The notes under the pieces are model-generated. The model had not been told where the DNA came from. It searched no databases and saw only the letters and a program-made list of their open reading frames with translations. A program made the position numbers and the translations under genes. A stretch of 64,000 nt of DNA from Haliclona indistincta (taxonomy: Eukaryota > Porifera > Demospongiae > Haplosclerida > Chalinidae), in contig OZ024786.1 in the NCBI GenBank assembly GCA_964017065.1, positions 12,409,596 through 12,473,595 on the forward strand. Direction: 5' to 3'. Shown here in pieces: positions 1 through 11,800 of this stretch (the first letter of the stretch is position 1; every line of letters starts with the position of its first letter).

Positions 1-274
1 CACAACCCATCATTACAGCAGTTTAAACATTATTTCAGTGTAATATTATGCCACATGAAGCCAGTGTTAGCATAGTGGCTCATCAAAAGTGACCATGTGA
101 ACTCCCAGGTCAAGATAATTATTTTTACCCAATTTTGAAAGTACAGTGCTGCACCGTTTTGCATTCATGTTTAATGATACAGTGTCGTGCTCATGGTCTG
201 GCAAATTGCCTATAGTGGCTACTTGTCAATGATAAACATTTGTAAATTACATATCACTCTCCGCCCCACTCCAG

Positions 275-393
275 AGAGGATGGTCCTCATCGTTTACCAT
301 TCATTAACTACCTGATTGAAGACCGGACTGAAGACGGCACATCATAATTTTTATTACGAATATCTGAAGCACATTAGCCGACAAATTAAGTAG
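275..393 (+). pseudogene. Sec24 last coding exon, disrupted copy
   Basis: This is the C-terminal exon of a Sec24A/B-like COPII cargo adaptor, cut off from the rest of the gene by the window edge. It follows a CCAG acceptor and encodes a Sec24 tail resembling PFINYLIEDRTEDGTS, which matches the conserved end of animal Sec24A/B. Compared with the copies at 27626, 41803 and 48545 it carries about 7 extra bases near 346-353, giving an in-frame TAA at 345-347 before the usual YYEYLQHISRQIK ending. The original stop (TAG 391-393) is still visible. It lies tail-to-tail with NLR1, 170 bp from that gene's stop codon. The family match is strong; the call as a dead copy rests on the insertion. Confidence 0.8.
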
Positions 394-562
394 ATCAATC
401 TATAGTGGATGTGGCTAGTTATCAAGTGTGGTAATTACAACTGGAGTATGTCAGCTGTAGAAATTTTTACTAACTTTATCATATTTACTGTCTCTAAAAA
501 ATAATTGTACATTTTTGTTGTGGTAAAGAAAACGGTTTATACAAAATAATTTCTAATTATTG

Positions 563-3500
563 TTAAATGTAACTGTATATCCTCGTATGAATTTCAGGTA
601 GTCCTTTCTGTCTTCTTGTTATGTTGACTGTTGCTGCTGTTGTCTTGAGTGCTTGACATGAGTGATCTAGTTGATCTGACTGTTCTTTGAAGTGTGAATA
701 ACGTGTTCCATAATAAAGAGTGATATAAAGATCCTCAAGGTGACTATCTATTAGAGATTGTATGAGCTCCTTTCCTCCCACCTCCACACACTGTAGCCAC
801 TCCTTTGCTCTCTCCTCAGTCACTGGTGCTTCACCTGAGGCTGGCATGTTCATTTCTATTATTAGATGTAGTTTTCTCAGTGTGCTCACACTGACACACT
901 CTCCAATATTCTTTAGTGTGCTGTCTGGATGTGTGGATGACCAGTGTAGCATCAAGTACTCCATTGAGCTGTTTGCCGTAAGAGCTGCTGCTAGTGACAA
1001 TGCTCCCTCATCTGTTGCAGTATCTCGACCGATTGATATTTTCTTTAAAGTATTGCTAGTTCTAAGGGCAGTAGCAATATGAGCTATACCAGTGTCACTA
1101 ATGTTATTATGTCTGACATTTAGTTCTTGCAGTGTCTTATTGACAGTAAGTGCTCTAGCTAGTGACTCTGCACCATCATCTGATATGTTGCACTCAGTAA
1201 TATCAATTCTTGTCATAGTAGTGTTTGTTTGAAGTGCAGTGGAAATAAGAGCTATGCTTTTGTCACCGATATTGTTACCTCTGATATTCAGCTCTGTCAC
1301 TCCAAGTAAAGCACCTGCTGGACATGCCTCAGCATGCTTGGAGAGCTCTCCCATCATTAGACCTAATGAGTGGTCATTGATACCACATCTTGAAAGATAC
1401 ACTCTTAGTTTTCTACTGTTCCTACAAACCAATGCCAGGAAGTATCCAACAGACATACAGTCCAGTGGACTCAAAGTAACATCAGACAGATCTAGTATTC
1501 CATTGAGCCTTGGAAAAAAATTTGAATACAATGATCGGTCGTGAATTTGAGCTTCACAAAAGCCCCTAACAAAATTAAGAAGAGAACGCTGGGAAGACTC
1601 TTCATAAGTGAAATCACTACCTGTGATGATGTTACGAACACCTTGATTGGTGAGCTTAGTGAACCCAGCATAGAACTGTAGTACAGCAGTGAATCGAGGC
1701 TTACTAAGTAGAGTCTGAAACACTCTCACTTGCTCATCTCTTCCCAGTTTAGAGATACGATAGGCAGCAAGCATTTCTTGGATCGAGAGATGAACAAAGT
1801 TGTACGAGATTGTTTTGCTGCTGGTTCCTGCCCACTGGACCCTCTGCAGCACTCCCATGGCGGGGAGATCCTGTTGTGCAGGTGTGGCTACTGTTGGTAG
1901 AATCTGAGATAAGAAATTGAGAATCACATCCCAACTGCTTCTAGGCAAGATAGATGAAAGCTCATCTTGTGTGAAGATGATCTTGTTGTTCATCACACCC
2001 TCATATGCTAGTATGCTGATGTGCTTTAGCTGTTTTTCGAGGTCACGAGGGAGGTCATCGAGTGATGATATTGTTCCAAGAGTACGTTTTGGCTGACGAG
2101 TGTTCACTTCACGAGCAATAAAGCACAACAGAAGTTCGTGAAACATCTCAAAGTGGGTGGTAGGTAGTGTACGGTCACGTTGCAGATATAGAAGTGTAAG
2201 AATGGCGGCATTCAGTGGTATGTAACAGGTGCTTTCAATGGCTGGGTAGTTGGCCAAATGATCTTTTATTTTTCTACACTCATCTTCTAGTATCGTAGAG
2301 GATAGCTGAGTAGACAGTGCTTCTCGGAAGTACTCATGAATGCTCTCTTTAGTGAACCCAAGAATCTCAACTCTCTTTACATTTGGTCTCTTGTGCAGGT
2401 CTATGGAGGAGTCAGGTCGAGAGGTGATGAGAATGGTAGTGTTGGATGAAACAGAACGAAGAAGCTTGCCAAGATACGAATAATCAGTAGGGTGCTTAGG
2501 ATCTGGAGGTGCTCGAAGGCAAGCCGGTCCCTCATCCCATCCATCGAGAATGAGGAGGAATTTAAGACCACCTTTTATACACTGGACTACGTTAGTCACG
2601 ATATCATCAATGCCTTCCTCACCATCGCTAGTTAAGAGAAGGAGCTTGTGTAAAGTAAAGTTAAATCTTGCTGAATGAATAGCTGGGTGACGCAGGTGAA
2701 CAAGAACTACCAGATCAAACATGCCTAGATTGCCATCGGCCCACTTCTGGCAGTAGTGGTATGCTAGAGTGCTCTTGCCTGACCCAAATGCTCCCTCTAC
2801 TAGAATCACCAATGGCGGACGAAAATTTCCAAAGATGCCTTCATCAAAGATGCTATCCATATCTACCGGCACCTTACTAGCCATGAGTGGCTCTATCTCT
2901 CCCTTGACTCTGTGCTCGATCAGCTCATCTGTTTCACGAGTGTGTCGTGTTCCCTTCTCGTTAGTCATAGCTAGTTTGATATGCTTACAGTTAGGTAGTG
3001 AGAGCCAGGTTGTGGGTGGAGTTTGATAGATTCTCTTGAGTTTGTCCACATACACAGTGAGTGAAGAGTGATCTGTAGTGAGAGCAATGATAGGGTGTGA
3101 TTAATAAGATATGAAATAGCACGTACAATGATCATGGAGATGGTTCATCATTGTCACTATAATTTATTGGTGCATGTTCGTAAACATTATAGCTCACCAT
3201 TCATAGTAGTGGACTGTATTCTAGCACTGATTGTGGTCCCACCTGTGATAGTGAACACACACAGTAACCTCACTAACTGAGTTGTGTTAGAGGGTTATAC
3301 GTCTCTACTGGTTTACTAACTACACATGTTATGTTGTATAGTACCTGAGCGAGCTAGAGGGCAACCAACAGCTGTAGCTAGCTCCTGAGCTACAGCAGGC
3401 TCGTCACACATCACGACAGCATCAATCAACATGACCCACTGGTTGCCGGTAGTGCTGCCTATCCACTGGGAGATTAGCTCCTGAAGCATACCAACCGTGT

Positions 3501-3716
3501 CCTTCACATTGTTAGCTTCGATGCTTGGAATGAGACTTGCTTTCCGTAAACCACTGGCGAGAGATTTCCACTTGTGAGGAGGAAACTTAGCTTTTTGAAG
3601 CTCATACAGAACCGAGTCGACATTGAAATCTGTAAAACAAAAGATAACAATAAAGATCAAGATTATACTACAATAGCCGTGATCTAACCTTGTACTGTGG
3701 ACGAGGATACCGCCAT
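563..3716 (-). CDS. NLR1: Death-like + NACHT + LRR receptor, intact
   Basis: Predicted cytosolic NLR-type innate immune receptor. Four exons splice with GT-AG borders in consistent phase 1: 3689-3716 (start ATG, MAVSSSTVQ), 3345-3629 (Death-like), 3198-3242 (45-nt linker) and 563-3072 (NACHT-LRR). The total is 2868 nt, or 955 aa. The Death-like domain (about residues 10-105) has the helix pattern and the tryptophan of HKWKSLASGL. NACHT has Walker A GAFGSGKST (about 213-221), Walker B LILDGWDE (about 293-300) and sensor 1 LITSRPDSS (about 334-342). RI-type LRRs of about 28 aa run from about residue 690 to 880. The GTG at 3055 that opens the long frame is not a start: the frame continues upstream to the exon-4 acceptor at 3072. 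CARD or another death fold instead of Death cannot be excluded. Unlike its sisters, I see no CRE in its promoter. Confidence 0.88.
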
Positions 3717-3931
3717 GATAGCGAGCGCTGCTGACTTTGAACGGTCTGGACTGCTTACTTTGAACACGTGATCGTTCTAAAAGCTAATAATTAGCCCCGC
3801 CCATACATTCTGCAATTTTGGAGCTTCCATAACACGGCTATCTCACTGTCATGGTAAGAGTGTATTTGCATGAAATGCGTCTATTACTATGCTGTCTCTC
3901 TGCACGGATACATACCTTGTAGTAGAACAAA
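3717..3931. promoter_or_regulatory. NLR1 upstream region
   Basis: These 215 bp lie between the NLR1 start codon and the 31-bp minisatellite and must hold the NLR1 promoter if transcription starts nearby. I see an E-box CACGTG near 3765 and a GC-box-like CCCCGCCC near 3796. The TGACGTCA present upstream of NLR2-5 is absent. Function is inferred from position only. Confidence 0.35.
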
Positions 3932-6707
3932 GTTACACTGACTGTAGTATAGTGATGCATGTGTTACACTGACTGTAGTATAGTGATGCATGTGTCACAC
4001 TGACTGTAGTGTAGTGATGCATGTGTTACACTGACTGCAGTATAGTGATGCATGTGTTACACTAGTATAGTGATGCATGTGTTACACTGACTGTAGTATA
4101 GTGATGCATGTGTTACACTGACTGTAGTATAGTGATGCATGTGTTACACTGACTGTAGTATAGTGATGCATGTGTTACGCTGACTGTAGTATAGTGATGC
4201 ATGTGTTACACTGACTGTAGTATAGTGATGCATGTGTTACACTGACTGTAGTATAGTGATGCATGTGTTACACTGACTGTAGTATAGTGATGCATGTGTT
4301 ACACTGACTGTAGTATAGTGATGCATGTGTTACACCGACTGTAGTATAGTGATGCATGTGTTACACTGACTGTAGTATAGTGATGCATGTGTTACACTGA
4401 CTGTAGTATAGTGATGCATGTGTTACACTGACTGTAGATAGTGATGCATGTGTTACACTGTATGTAGTATAGTGATGCATGTGTTACACTGACTGTAGTA
4501 TAGTGATGCATGTGTTACACTGACTGTAGTATAGTGATGCATGTGTTACACTGACTGTAGTATAGTGATGCATGTGTTACACTGACTGTAGTATAGTGAT
4601 GCATGTGTTACACTGACTGTAGTATAGTGATCCATGTGTTACACTGACTGTAGTATAGTGATGCATGTGTTACACTGACTGTAGTATAGTGATCCATGTG
4701 TTACACTGACTGTAGTATAGTGATGCATGTGTTACACTAGTATAGTGATGCATGTGTTACACTGACTGTAGTATAGTGATCCATGTGTTACACTGACTGT
4801 AGTATAGTGATGCATGTGTTACACTGTATGTAGTATAGTGATGCATGTGTTACACTGACTGTAGTATAGTGATGCATGTGTTACACTGACTGTAGTATAG
4901 TGATGCATGTGTTACACTGACTGTAGTATAGTGATGCATGTGTTACACTGACTGTAGTATAGTGATGCATGTGTTACACTGACTGTAGTATAGTGATGCA
5001 TGTGTTACACTGACTGTAGTATAGTGATGCATGTGTTACACTGACTGTAGTATAGTGATGCATGTGTTACACTGACTGTAGTATAGTGATGCATGTGTTA
5101 CACTGACTGTAGATAGTGATGCATGTGTTACACTGTATGTAGTATAGTGATGCATGTGTTACACTGACTGTAGTATAGTGATGCATGTGTTACACTGACT
5201 GTAGTATAGTGATGCATGTGTTACACTGACTGTAGTATAGTGATGCATGTGTTACACTGACTGTAGTATAGTGATGCATGTGTTACACTGACTGTAGTAT
5301 AGTGATCCATGTGTTACACTGACTGTAGTATAGTGATGCATGTGTTACACTGACTGTAGTATAGTGATCCATGTGTTACACTGACTGTAGTATAGTGATG
5401 CATGTGTTACACTAGTATAGTGATGCATGTGTTACACTGACTGTAGTATAGTGATCCATGTGTTACACTGACTGTAGTATAGTGATGCATGTGTTACACT
5501 GACTGTAGTATAGTGATGCATGTGTTACACTGTATGTAGTATAGTGATGCATGTGTTACACTGACTGTAGTATAGTGATGCATGTGTTACACTGACTGTA
5601 GTATAGTGATGCATGTGTTACACTGACTGTAGTATAGTGATGCATGTGTTACACTGACTGTAGTATAGTGATGCATGTGTTACACTGACTGTAGTATAGT
5701 GATGCATGTGTTACACTGACTGTAGTATAGTGATGCATGTGTTACACTGACTGTAGTATAGTGATGCGTGTGTTACACTGACTGTAGTATAGTGATGCAT
5801 GTGTTACACTGACTGTAGTATAGTGATGCATGTGTTACACTGACTGTAGTATAGTGATGCATGTGTTACGCTGACTGTAGTATAGTGATGCATGTGTTAC
5901 GCTGACTGTAGTATAGTGATGCATGTGTTACACTGACTGTAGTATAGTGATGCATGTGTTACGCTGACTGTAGTATAGTGATGCATGTGTTACACTGACT
6001 GTAGTATAGTGATGCATGTGTTACGCTGACTGTAGTATAGTGATGCATGTGTTACGCTGACTGTAGTATAGTGATGCATGTGTTACACTGACTGTAGTAT
6101 AGTGATGCATGTGTTACACTGACTGTAGTATAGTGATGCATGTGTCACACTGACTGTAGTGTAGTGATGCATGTGTTACACTGACTGCAGTATAGTGATG
6201 CATGTGTTACACTAGTATAGTGATGCATGTGTTACACTGACTGTAGTATAGTGATGCATGTGTTACACTGACTGTAGTATAGTGATGCATGTGTTACACT
6301 GACTGTAGTATAGTGATGCATGTGTTACACTGACTGTAGTATAGTGATGCATGTGTTACACTGACTGTAGTATAGTGATGCATGTGTTACACTGACTGTA
6401 GTATAGTGATGCATGTGTTACACTGACTGTAGTATAGTGATGCATGTGTTACACTGACTGTAGTATAGTGATGCATGTGTTACACTAGTATAGTGATGCA
6501 TGTGTTACACTGACTGTAGTATAGTGATGCATGTGTTACACTAGTATAGTGATGCATGTGTTACACTAGTATAGTGATGCATGTGTTACACTGACTGTAG
6601 TATAGTGATGCATGTGTTACACTGACTGTAGTATAGTGATGCATGTGTTACACTGACTGCAGTATAGTGATGCATGTGTTACACTAGTATAGTGATGCAT
6701 GTGTTAC
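3932..6707. repeat. 31-bp minisatellite array, about 90 units
   Basis: A head-to-tail array of a 31-bp unit containing GTAGTATAGTGATGCATG. Variants include a 25-bp unit lacking 6 bases, a GATCC variant of GATGC, and a TGTATGTAG variant. Variant markers recur at fixed distances: GTAGATA at 4434 and 5109, GATCC at 4629 and 5304, and TGTATGTAG at 4459 and 5134, all 675 bp apart. A GTGTCACAC marker recurs 2150 bp apart (3992 and 6142). Whole blocks have therefore been duplicated. The array fills the gap between the NLR1 promoter and the NLR2 3' end, where other units hold Sec24. Confidence 0.97.
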
Positions 6708-6764
6708 AGTACTGTTTACTATATGCAGTGGTACAAGTAATAGTTAATGTATGGCTCTGCGTGT

Positions 6765-6820
6765 AACATTGGATTTATGAGCTTGCTGTCTCAACATTGG
6801 ATTTATGAGCTTGCTGTCTT
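6765..6820. repeat. 28-bp tandem duplication
   Basis: Two adjacent, almost identical 28-bp copies beginning AACATTGGATTTATGAGC sit between the minisatellite and the NLR2 3' end. No coding content is seen. Confidence 0.9.
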
Positions 6821-9800
6821 GCTGTATTTGGTCTATTTTTAACATAATTTAATTGTACTTTTCTGTTGTAGTGAAGAAAATGTAATATACAAAATAATTT
6901 CTAATTGTTAAATATAACTATAGCTGTAGATCATCATGTTAATTTCAGGTAGTCTTTTCTGTCTTCTCGTTGTATTGACTGTTGCTGCTGTTGTCTCGAG
7001 TGCTTGATGTGACTGATGTTCTTCGCATGATAAACGTGTATCATAATAAAGAATGAGATAAAGATCCTCAAGATTACTATCCACTAGAGATTGTATGAGC
7101 TCTTTTCCTCCCACCTCCATACACTGTAGCCACTCCTTTGTTCTCTCCTCAGTCACTGGTGCTTCACCTGAGGCAGGCATGTTCATTTCTAGATGTAGTA
7201 TTCTCAGTGTGCTCTTACTGACACACTCTCCAATATTCTTTATTGTGCTGTCTGGATGTGTGGATGACCAGTGTAGCATCAAGTACTCCATTGAGCTGTT
7301 TGCAGTAAGAGCTGCTGCTAGTGACAATGCTCCCTCATCTGTTGCAGTCTCTCCACCAATCACTACTTTCTTTAAAGTACTGTTAGTCCTAAGAGCAGAG
7401 CTGATATGAGCTATACTAATGTCACTAATGTCATAGTATCTGACATCTAGTTCTTGCAGTGTCTTATTGACAGTAAGTGCTCTAGCTAGTGACTCTGCAC
7501 CATCATCTGACACGTTGCATCCAGAAATATTAAGTTTTGTCATAGTAGTATTTGTTCGAAGTGCAGTGGAAATAAGAGCTATGCCTTTGTCACCAATATT
7601 ATTACCTCTGATATCTAGTTCTGTCACTCCATGTAAAGCACCTGCTGGACATGCCTCAGCATGTTTAGAGAGCTCCCCCATCATTAGACCAAATGAGTGA
7701 TCATTGATACCACAGCGATAAAGGTTCACTCTTAGTTTTCTACTGTTCCTACAAACCAATGCCAGGAAGTAACCAACAGACATACAGTCCAGTGGACTCA
7801 AAGTAACATGAGTCATACCTAGTATACCATTGAGCCTTGGAAAAAATTTTGAATACAATGACTGGTCGTGAATTTGTGCTTCATAAAAACACCTTATGTG
7901 ATTAAGAAGGAAATACCGGGAAGACTCTTTATAGAAAGTGAAATCACTACCTGTGATAATGTTACGAACACCCTGACTGGTGAGCTTATAGTGAACCCAG
8001 CATAGAACTGTAGTACAGCAGCGAATCGAGGCTCACTAAGTAGGGTTTTAAAGACACTAACCTGTACAAAATATCCCATTTGGGAGATACGATAGGCAGC
8101 AAGCATTTCTTGGATTGAGAGATGAACAAAGTTGTACGAGATTGTTTTGCTGCTGGTTCCTGCCCACTGGACCCTCTGCAGCACTCCCATGGCGGGGAGA
8201 TCCTGTTGTGCTGGTGTGGCTACTGTTGGTAGAATCTGAGATAAGAAATTGAGAATCATATCCCAACTGCCTCTAGGCAAGATAGATGGAAGCTCATCTT
8301 GTGTGAAGACAATCTTGTTGTTCATCACACCCTCGTATGCTAGTATGCTGATGTGCTTTAGCTGTTTCTTGAGGTCACGAGGGAGGTCATCGAGTGAGGA
8401 TATTGTTCCAAGAGTACGTTTTGGCTGACGAGTGTTCACTTCACGAGCAATGAAGCACATCAGAAGTTCACGAAACATCTCAAAGTGGGTGGTAGGTAGT
8501 GTACGGTCACGTTGCAGATATAGAAGTGTAAGAATGGCAGCATTCAGTGGTATGTAACAGCTGCTTTCAATTACTGGATTGTTGGCCAAATGATCTTTTA
8601 TTCTTCTACACTCATCTTCTAGTATCGTAGAGGATATCTGAGTAGACAGTGCTTCACGGAAGTACTTATGAATGCTCTCTTTAGTGAACCCAAGAATCTC
8701 AACTCTCTTCACATTTGGTCTCTTGTGCAGGTCTATGGAGGAGTCAGGTCGAGAGGTGATGAGGATGGTAGTGTTGGATGAAACAGAACGAAGAAGCTTG
8801 CCAAGAAACGAATTATCAGTAGGGTGCTTAGGATCTGGAGGTGCTCGAAGGCAAGCCGGTCCCTCATCCCATCCATCAAGAATGAGGAGGAATTTTAGAC
8901 CATTTTTTATGCACTGGTCTACGTTAGTTACGATATCATCAATGCCTTCCTCACCATCGCTTGCTAAGAGAAGGAGCTGGTGTAAAGTAAAGTCAAATCC
9001 AGCTGAATGAACAGCTGGGTGACGCAGGTGAATAAGAACTACCAGATCAAACATGCCTAGATTGCCTTTGGCCCATTTCGGGCAGTAGTGGTATGCTAGA
9101 GTGGTCTTGCCTGACCCAAATGCTCCCTCTACTAGAATTACCAATGGCGGGTGAACGTTCTCAAAGGTGCCTTCATCAAAGATGCTATCCATATCTACCT
9201 GCACCTTACTAGCCATGAGAGGCTCTACCTCTCCCTTGACTCTGTGCTCGATCAGCTCATCTGGTTCACGAGTGTGTCGTGTTCCCTTCTCGTTAGTCAT
9301 AGCTAGTTTGATATGTTTACAGTTAGGTAGTGAGAGCCAGGTTGTGGGTGGAGTTTGGTAGACTCTCTTGAGTTTGTCCACATACACAGTGAGTGGAGAG
9401 TGATCTGTAGTGAGAGCAATAATAGGGTGAGATCATGCAGAAATGAGATATAGCATTGTTAATAAATATTTCATATCTAAATTCACAGTTGAATCAAGAG
9501 GGAATCAGGCGTGATAGTCAATGAAGGTAGCCTCAGTCGATTTCCAAAGAATCGCAGAAAAAGTCCACCAACCACTACTAAGTCAACAACTGTTGCACTA
9601 TCTAATCACAACTGGATGATCAATGCTAGTGCTGCTGTTATGAACAACACTAAGCTTTACTTCTAACCTCAAAACACATTTCAAAGACATTGATCGAATA
9701 GTTTAATTGATCGAATAGGTACCATATTCCTCTCCTTTACACAAAATAGAGATGAGCAGTAACTGAGTCAGTGTACTACATTGCTGAGAGTTATCAAAAT

Positions 9801-9835
9801 AGTACTATTACTTAGTTTGACAATGTAAAATACTC

Positions 9836-9972
9836 CTCGAATAAAAGCTGCCTCCAAAACGAGGCCTCCGGGTCTTGTTTAGAGGCTTGTTCTGCAATAG
9901 GTTAAGAACGTACTGGTTAGGATATTGTTTCTTTTTTACCACTAAGATAAGAAATAAAGGCTTTTATTCGAG
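9836..9972. mobile_element. small TIR element (MITE-like)
   Basis: 137 bp bounded by perfect inverted repeats, CTCGAATAAAAGC at the left and GCTTTTATTCGAG at the right. No coding capacity. Inside the NLR2 intron. Confidence 0.6.
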
Positions 9973-10434
9973 TGTGTCGAATATGAGAAGTTGGCATGGA
10001 ACATACACAGTGAGTGGAGAGTGTTCTGTAGTGATACTATTCAGTGTGTGATATTACAACTATAGTTAATCACAGCGAGTGTATATTATACATTTCTATC
10101 TTACTATAATTATACTTCCGGTTGAAGTCAAAGACAATACTGTGCACTAAAGTCTGCCACTGCCAGTGTTCTATTTTTGATATTATACTGGACGCTCTCT
10201 CTCATTCTCAAGTGTTTTAATGAGAAACTGCAGTACAGTACTATTCTTGAAAGCACACAAGGGTTTGTCTACTATAAAGTAGCACCAGGATTCACATTTA
10301 AGAGTGCACAAAGGCAACAACTAATTAAATAATAAAAGACTATAGCCAAGGGGCCGATACATGCACTTTGGAATGTGTCAATAGTATGCTACTTTGACAA
10401 CTATAGAAAGGGGATAGTTGATTAGATTAGAGTT

Positions 10435-10672
10435 GTCACTGGCCCACATGTAAACAAAAACAAGGAGGTAACATGGAACGGTAACACAAATTGACTGGAT
10501 AATCTAGACCACGCATCCCGACTGTACAGTGGACTATATGTGGTCTCTCAGTCAACAGCCTGCAAGCTAGTACAGCAGCTGCTTATGTAGGGATGCACGG
10601 TCAAGATTAGTCTGCTGGTTTTGTCACCATTCCATGTTACCTCCTTGTTGGTTTACCATGTAGTCCAGTGAC
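10435..10672. mobile_element. palindromic MITE, diverged family A member
   Basis: Nearly palindromic: GTCACTGG at the left end pairs with CCAGTGAC at the right end, and the internal arms (GGTAACATGGAACGGTAACA against TGTCACCATTCCATGTTACC) pair imperfectly. The arms resemble the cleaner foldbacks at 13411-13787 and 14748-15133, so it is an older member of that family. Confidence 0.65.
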
Positions 10673-11096
10673 AGCTAGCTACTTTGATTGCTTAACGACT
10701 AGGTACTAGGCTATTTTTATAATCTATTGTATATATAGATTCAAATGAGCTAGTTAGTTTTTCTAGTGGACAAGACACGAAACGTGCGGCTAAGAGTATA
10801 TACATGCATCTAAGACACAAAACTAATGACAGAAATTTAGGTAATGATGCATGCATGTGTGACTAGTACTAGAAATGGCATTATAGATTAATATTATCGC
10901 AATACCTTCGTGTTATAACAGGAGCACATAACGAGAAAGGAGCATCCATGCAACTCCAATAAATAGTCCCCATGCAACTAGTGTTTTTGACAAGTAGTTC
11001 AATAGTTTTTCCTTTTATGGATGTAGCGCTTTTTGTTTTGGATAGTATTAACAGTATAGACAGTGGAAGGTATTTGTGCTGCACATGCCAAAAGCT

Positions 11097-11278
11097 ATTA
11101 CAGCTGATTGCAGTAAACTTGACTCTCAGTTTTGACAAACAGGCTACATGTACATGTACAAGGACTCACAATTATTCAAGTTTGTGGTTAGTTTGTGTTG
11201 ACCAAAAATTAACAGTCTTTGTAGTCCTGGACCAGCTATTTGTCAAAACTGAGAGTCAAGTTTGCTGCAATCAGCTGT
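11097..11278. repeat. inverted repeat, arms about 39 bp
   Basis: The segment starting CAGCTGATTGCAG at 11100 is repeated in inverse orientation ending CTGCAATCAGCTG near 11277, with about 100 bp between the arms. It is probably a degenerate transposon end pair. Confidence 0.6.
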
Positions 11279-11281
11279 ATA

Positions 11282-11466
11282 CAGTGGAACCTCTCTATAA
11301 CAGGCAAGTTGGGCAAGTGCTTTTGTCCATTATGTGGAGGTGTCTCTTAAATGGAGGTTCAATCTGTATTATGATAATATTATGTACATCAGCATAATTT
11401 TTTATTATCTGTTACATGGAGGTGTCCGCTATTGGGAGCCAGTGTCAGTTAATAGAAGTTCCACTG
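11282..11466. mobile_element. pogo/Tigger-like MITE remnant
   Basis: Ends with 9-bp inverted repeats CAGTGGAAC and GTTCCACTG and continues CTCTCTATAAC, the style of pogo/Tigger termini. A TA target duplication is not clear on the right side, so the family name is tentative. Confidence 0.4.
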
Positions 11467-11579
11467 CATATACAGTCTCATACTTGTCTGATACTCTAGT
11501 TGTATGAGGCTATTGGAGTTCAACCCTACTTTCTCGTTATGAGCTCTTGTTTATACATGTACATTATACGACATTTTCT

Positions 11580-11710
11580 CAATAATTATAACTTTGCTGA
11601 AGCCAAAGAAAATAGCCTGTATAACCTTTATAGAACAGGATATTGGCAGCTGCTAAATTTGTTGAAATACATTGTAACAATTATGATAAACTGTTACAGT
11701 GCACTTTAGA
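11580..11710. mobile_element. hAT-like remnant shared with the NLR4 insertion
   Basis: The stretch around GGATATTGGCAGCTGCTAA and the following AACAATTATGATA closely matches bases about 29,690-29,790 inside the hAT-like insertion in NLR4. It is therefore a fragment of the same element family and not a gene. Confidence 0.5.
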
Positions 11711-11741
11711 ATCCTAACAAGGTGCAAGAGCACATGGAAGC

Positions 11742-11800
11742 TAGTCTCACTCGCCAGACCCAACCCAGATCCCTTGGGTTGGGTCTGGCGCGCGAGACTA
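11742..11800. repeat. 59-bp hairpin
   Basis: TAGTCTC...CGCCAGACCCAACCC pairs with GGGTTGGGTCTGGCG...GAGACTA, giving a near-perfect stem with a short AGATCCCTT loop. It is likely a minimal MITE. Confidence 0.6.

Noticed and set aside
2769..3026. Plus-strand ORFs inside the NLR exons (also 762-1082, 8672-9010, 31262-31600, 44005-44343)
   Set aside because: They recur at the same place in every NLR copy only because the minus-strand coding sequence is conserved; no domain, start context or splice signals.
3053..3055. GTG at 3055 (and equivalents in the other NLRs) as the translation start of a NACHT-LRR protein
   Set aside because: The frame continues upstream to a CTACAG acceptor at 3072, and the Death-like and linker exons join in phase to an ATG at 3716.
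563..3072. Prokaryotic STAND/Avs-type antiphage NTPase
   Set aside because: Spliced exons, Death-like domain and RI-type LRRs point to a metazoan NLR; no bacterial gene context.
3932..6707. CRISPR-like array
   Set aside because: Units are contiguous 31-bp copies with no unique spacers, in an intron-bearing nuclear genome; it is a minisatellite.
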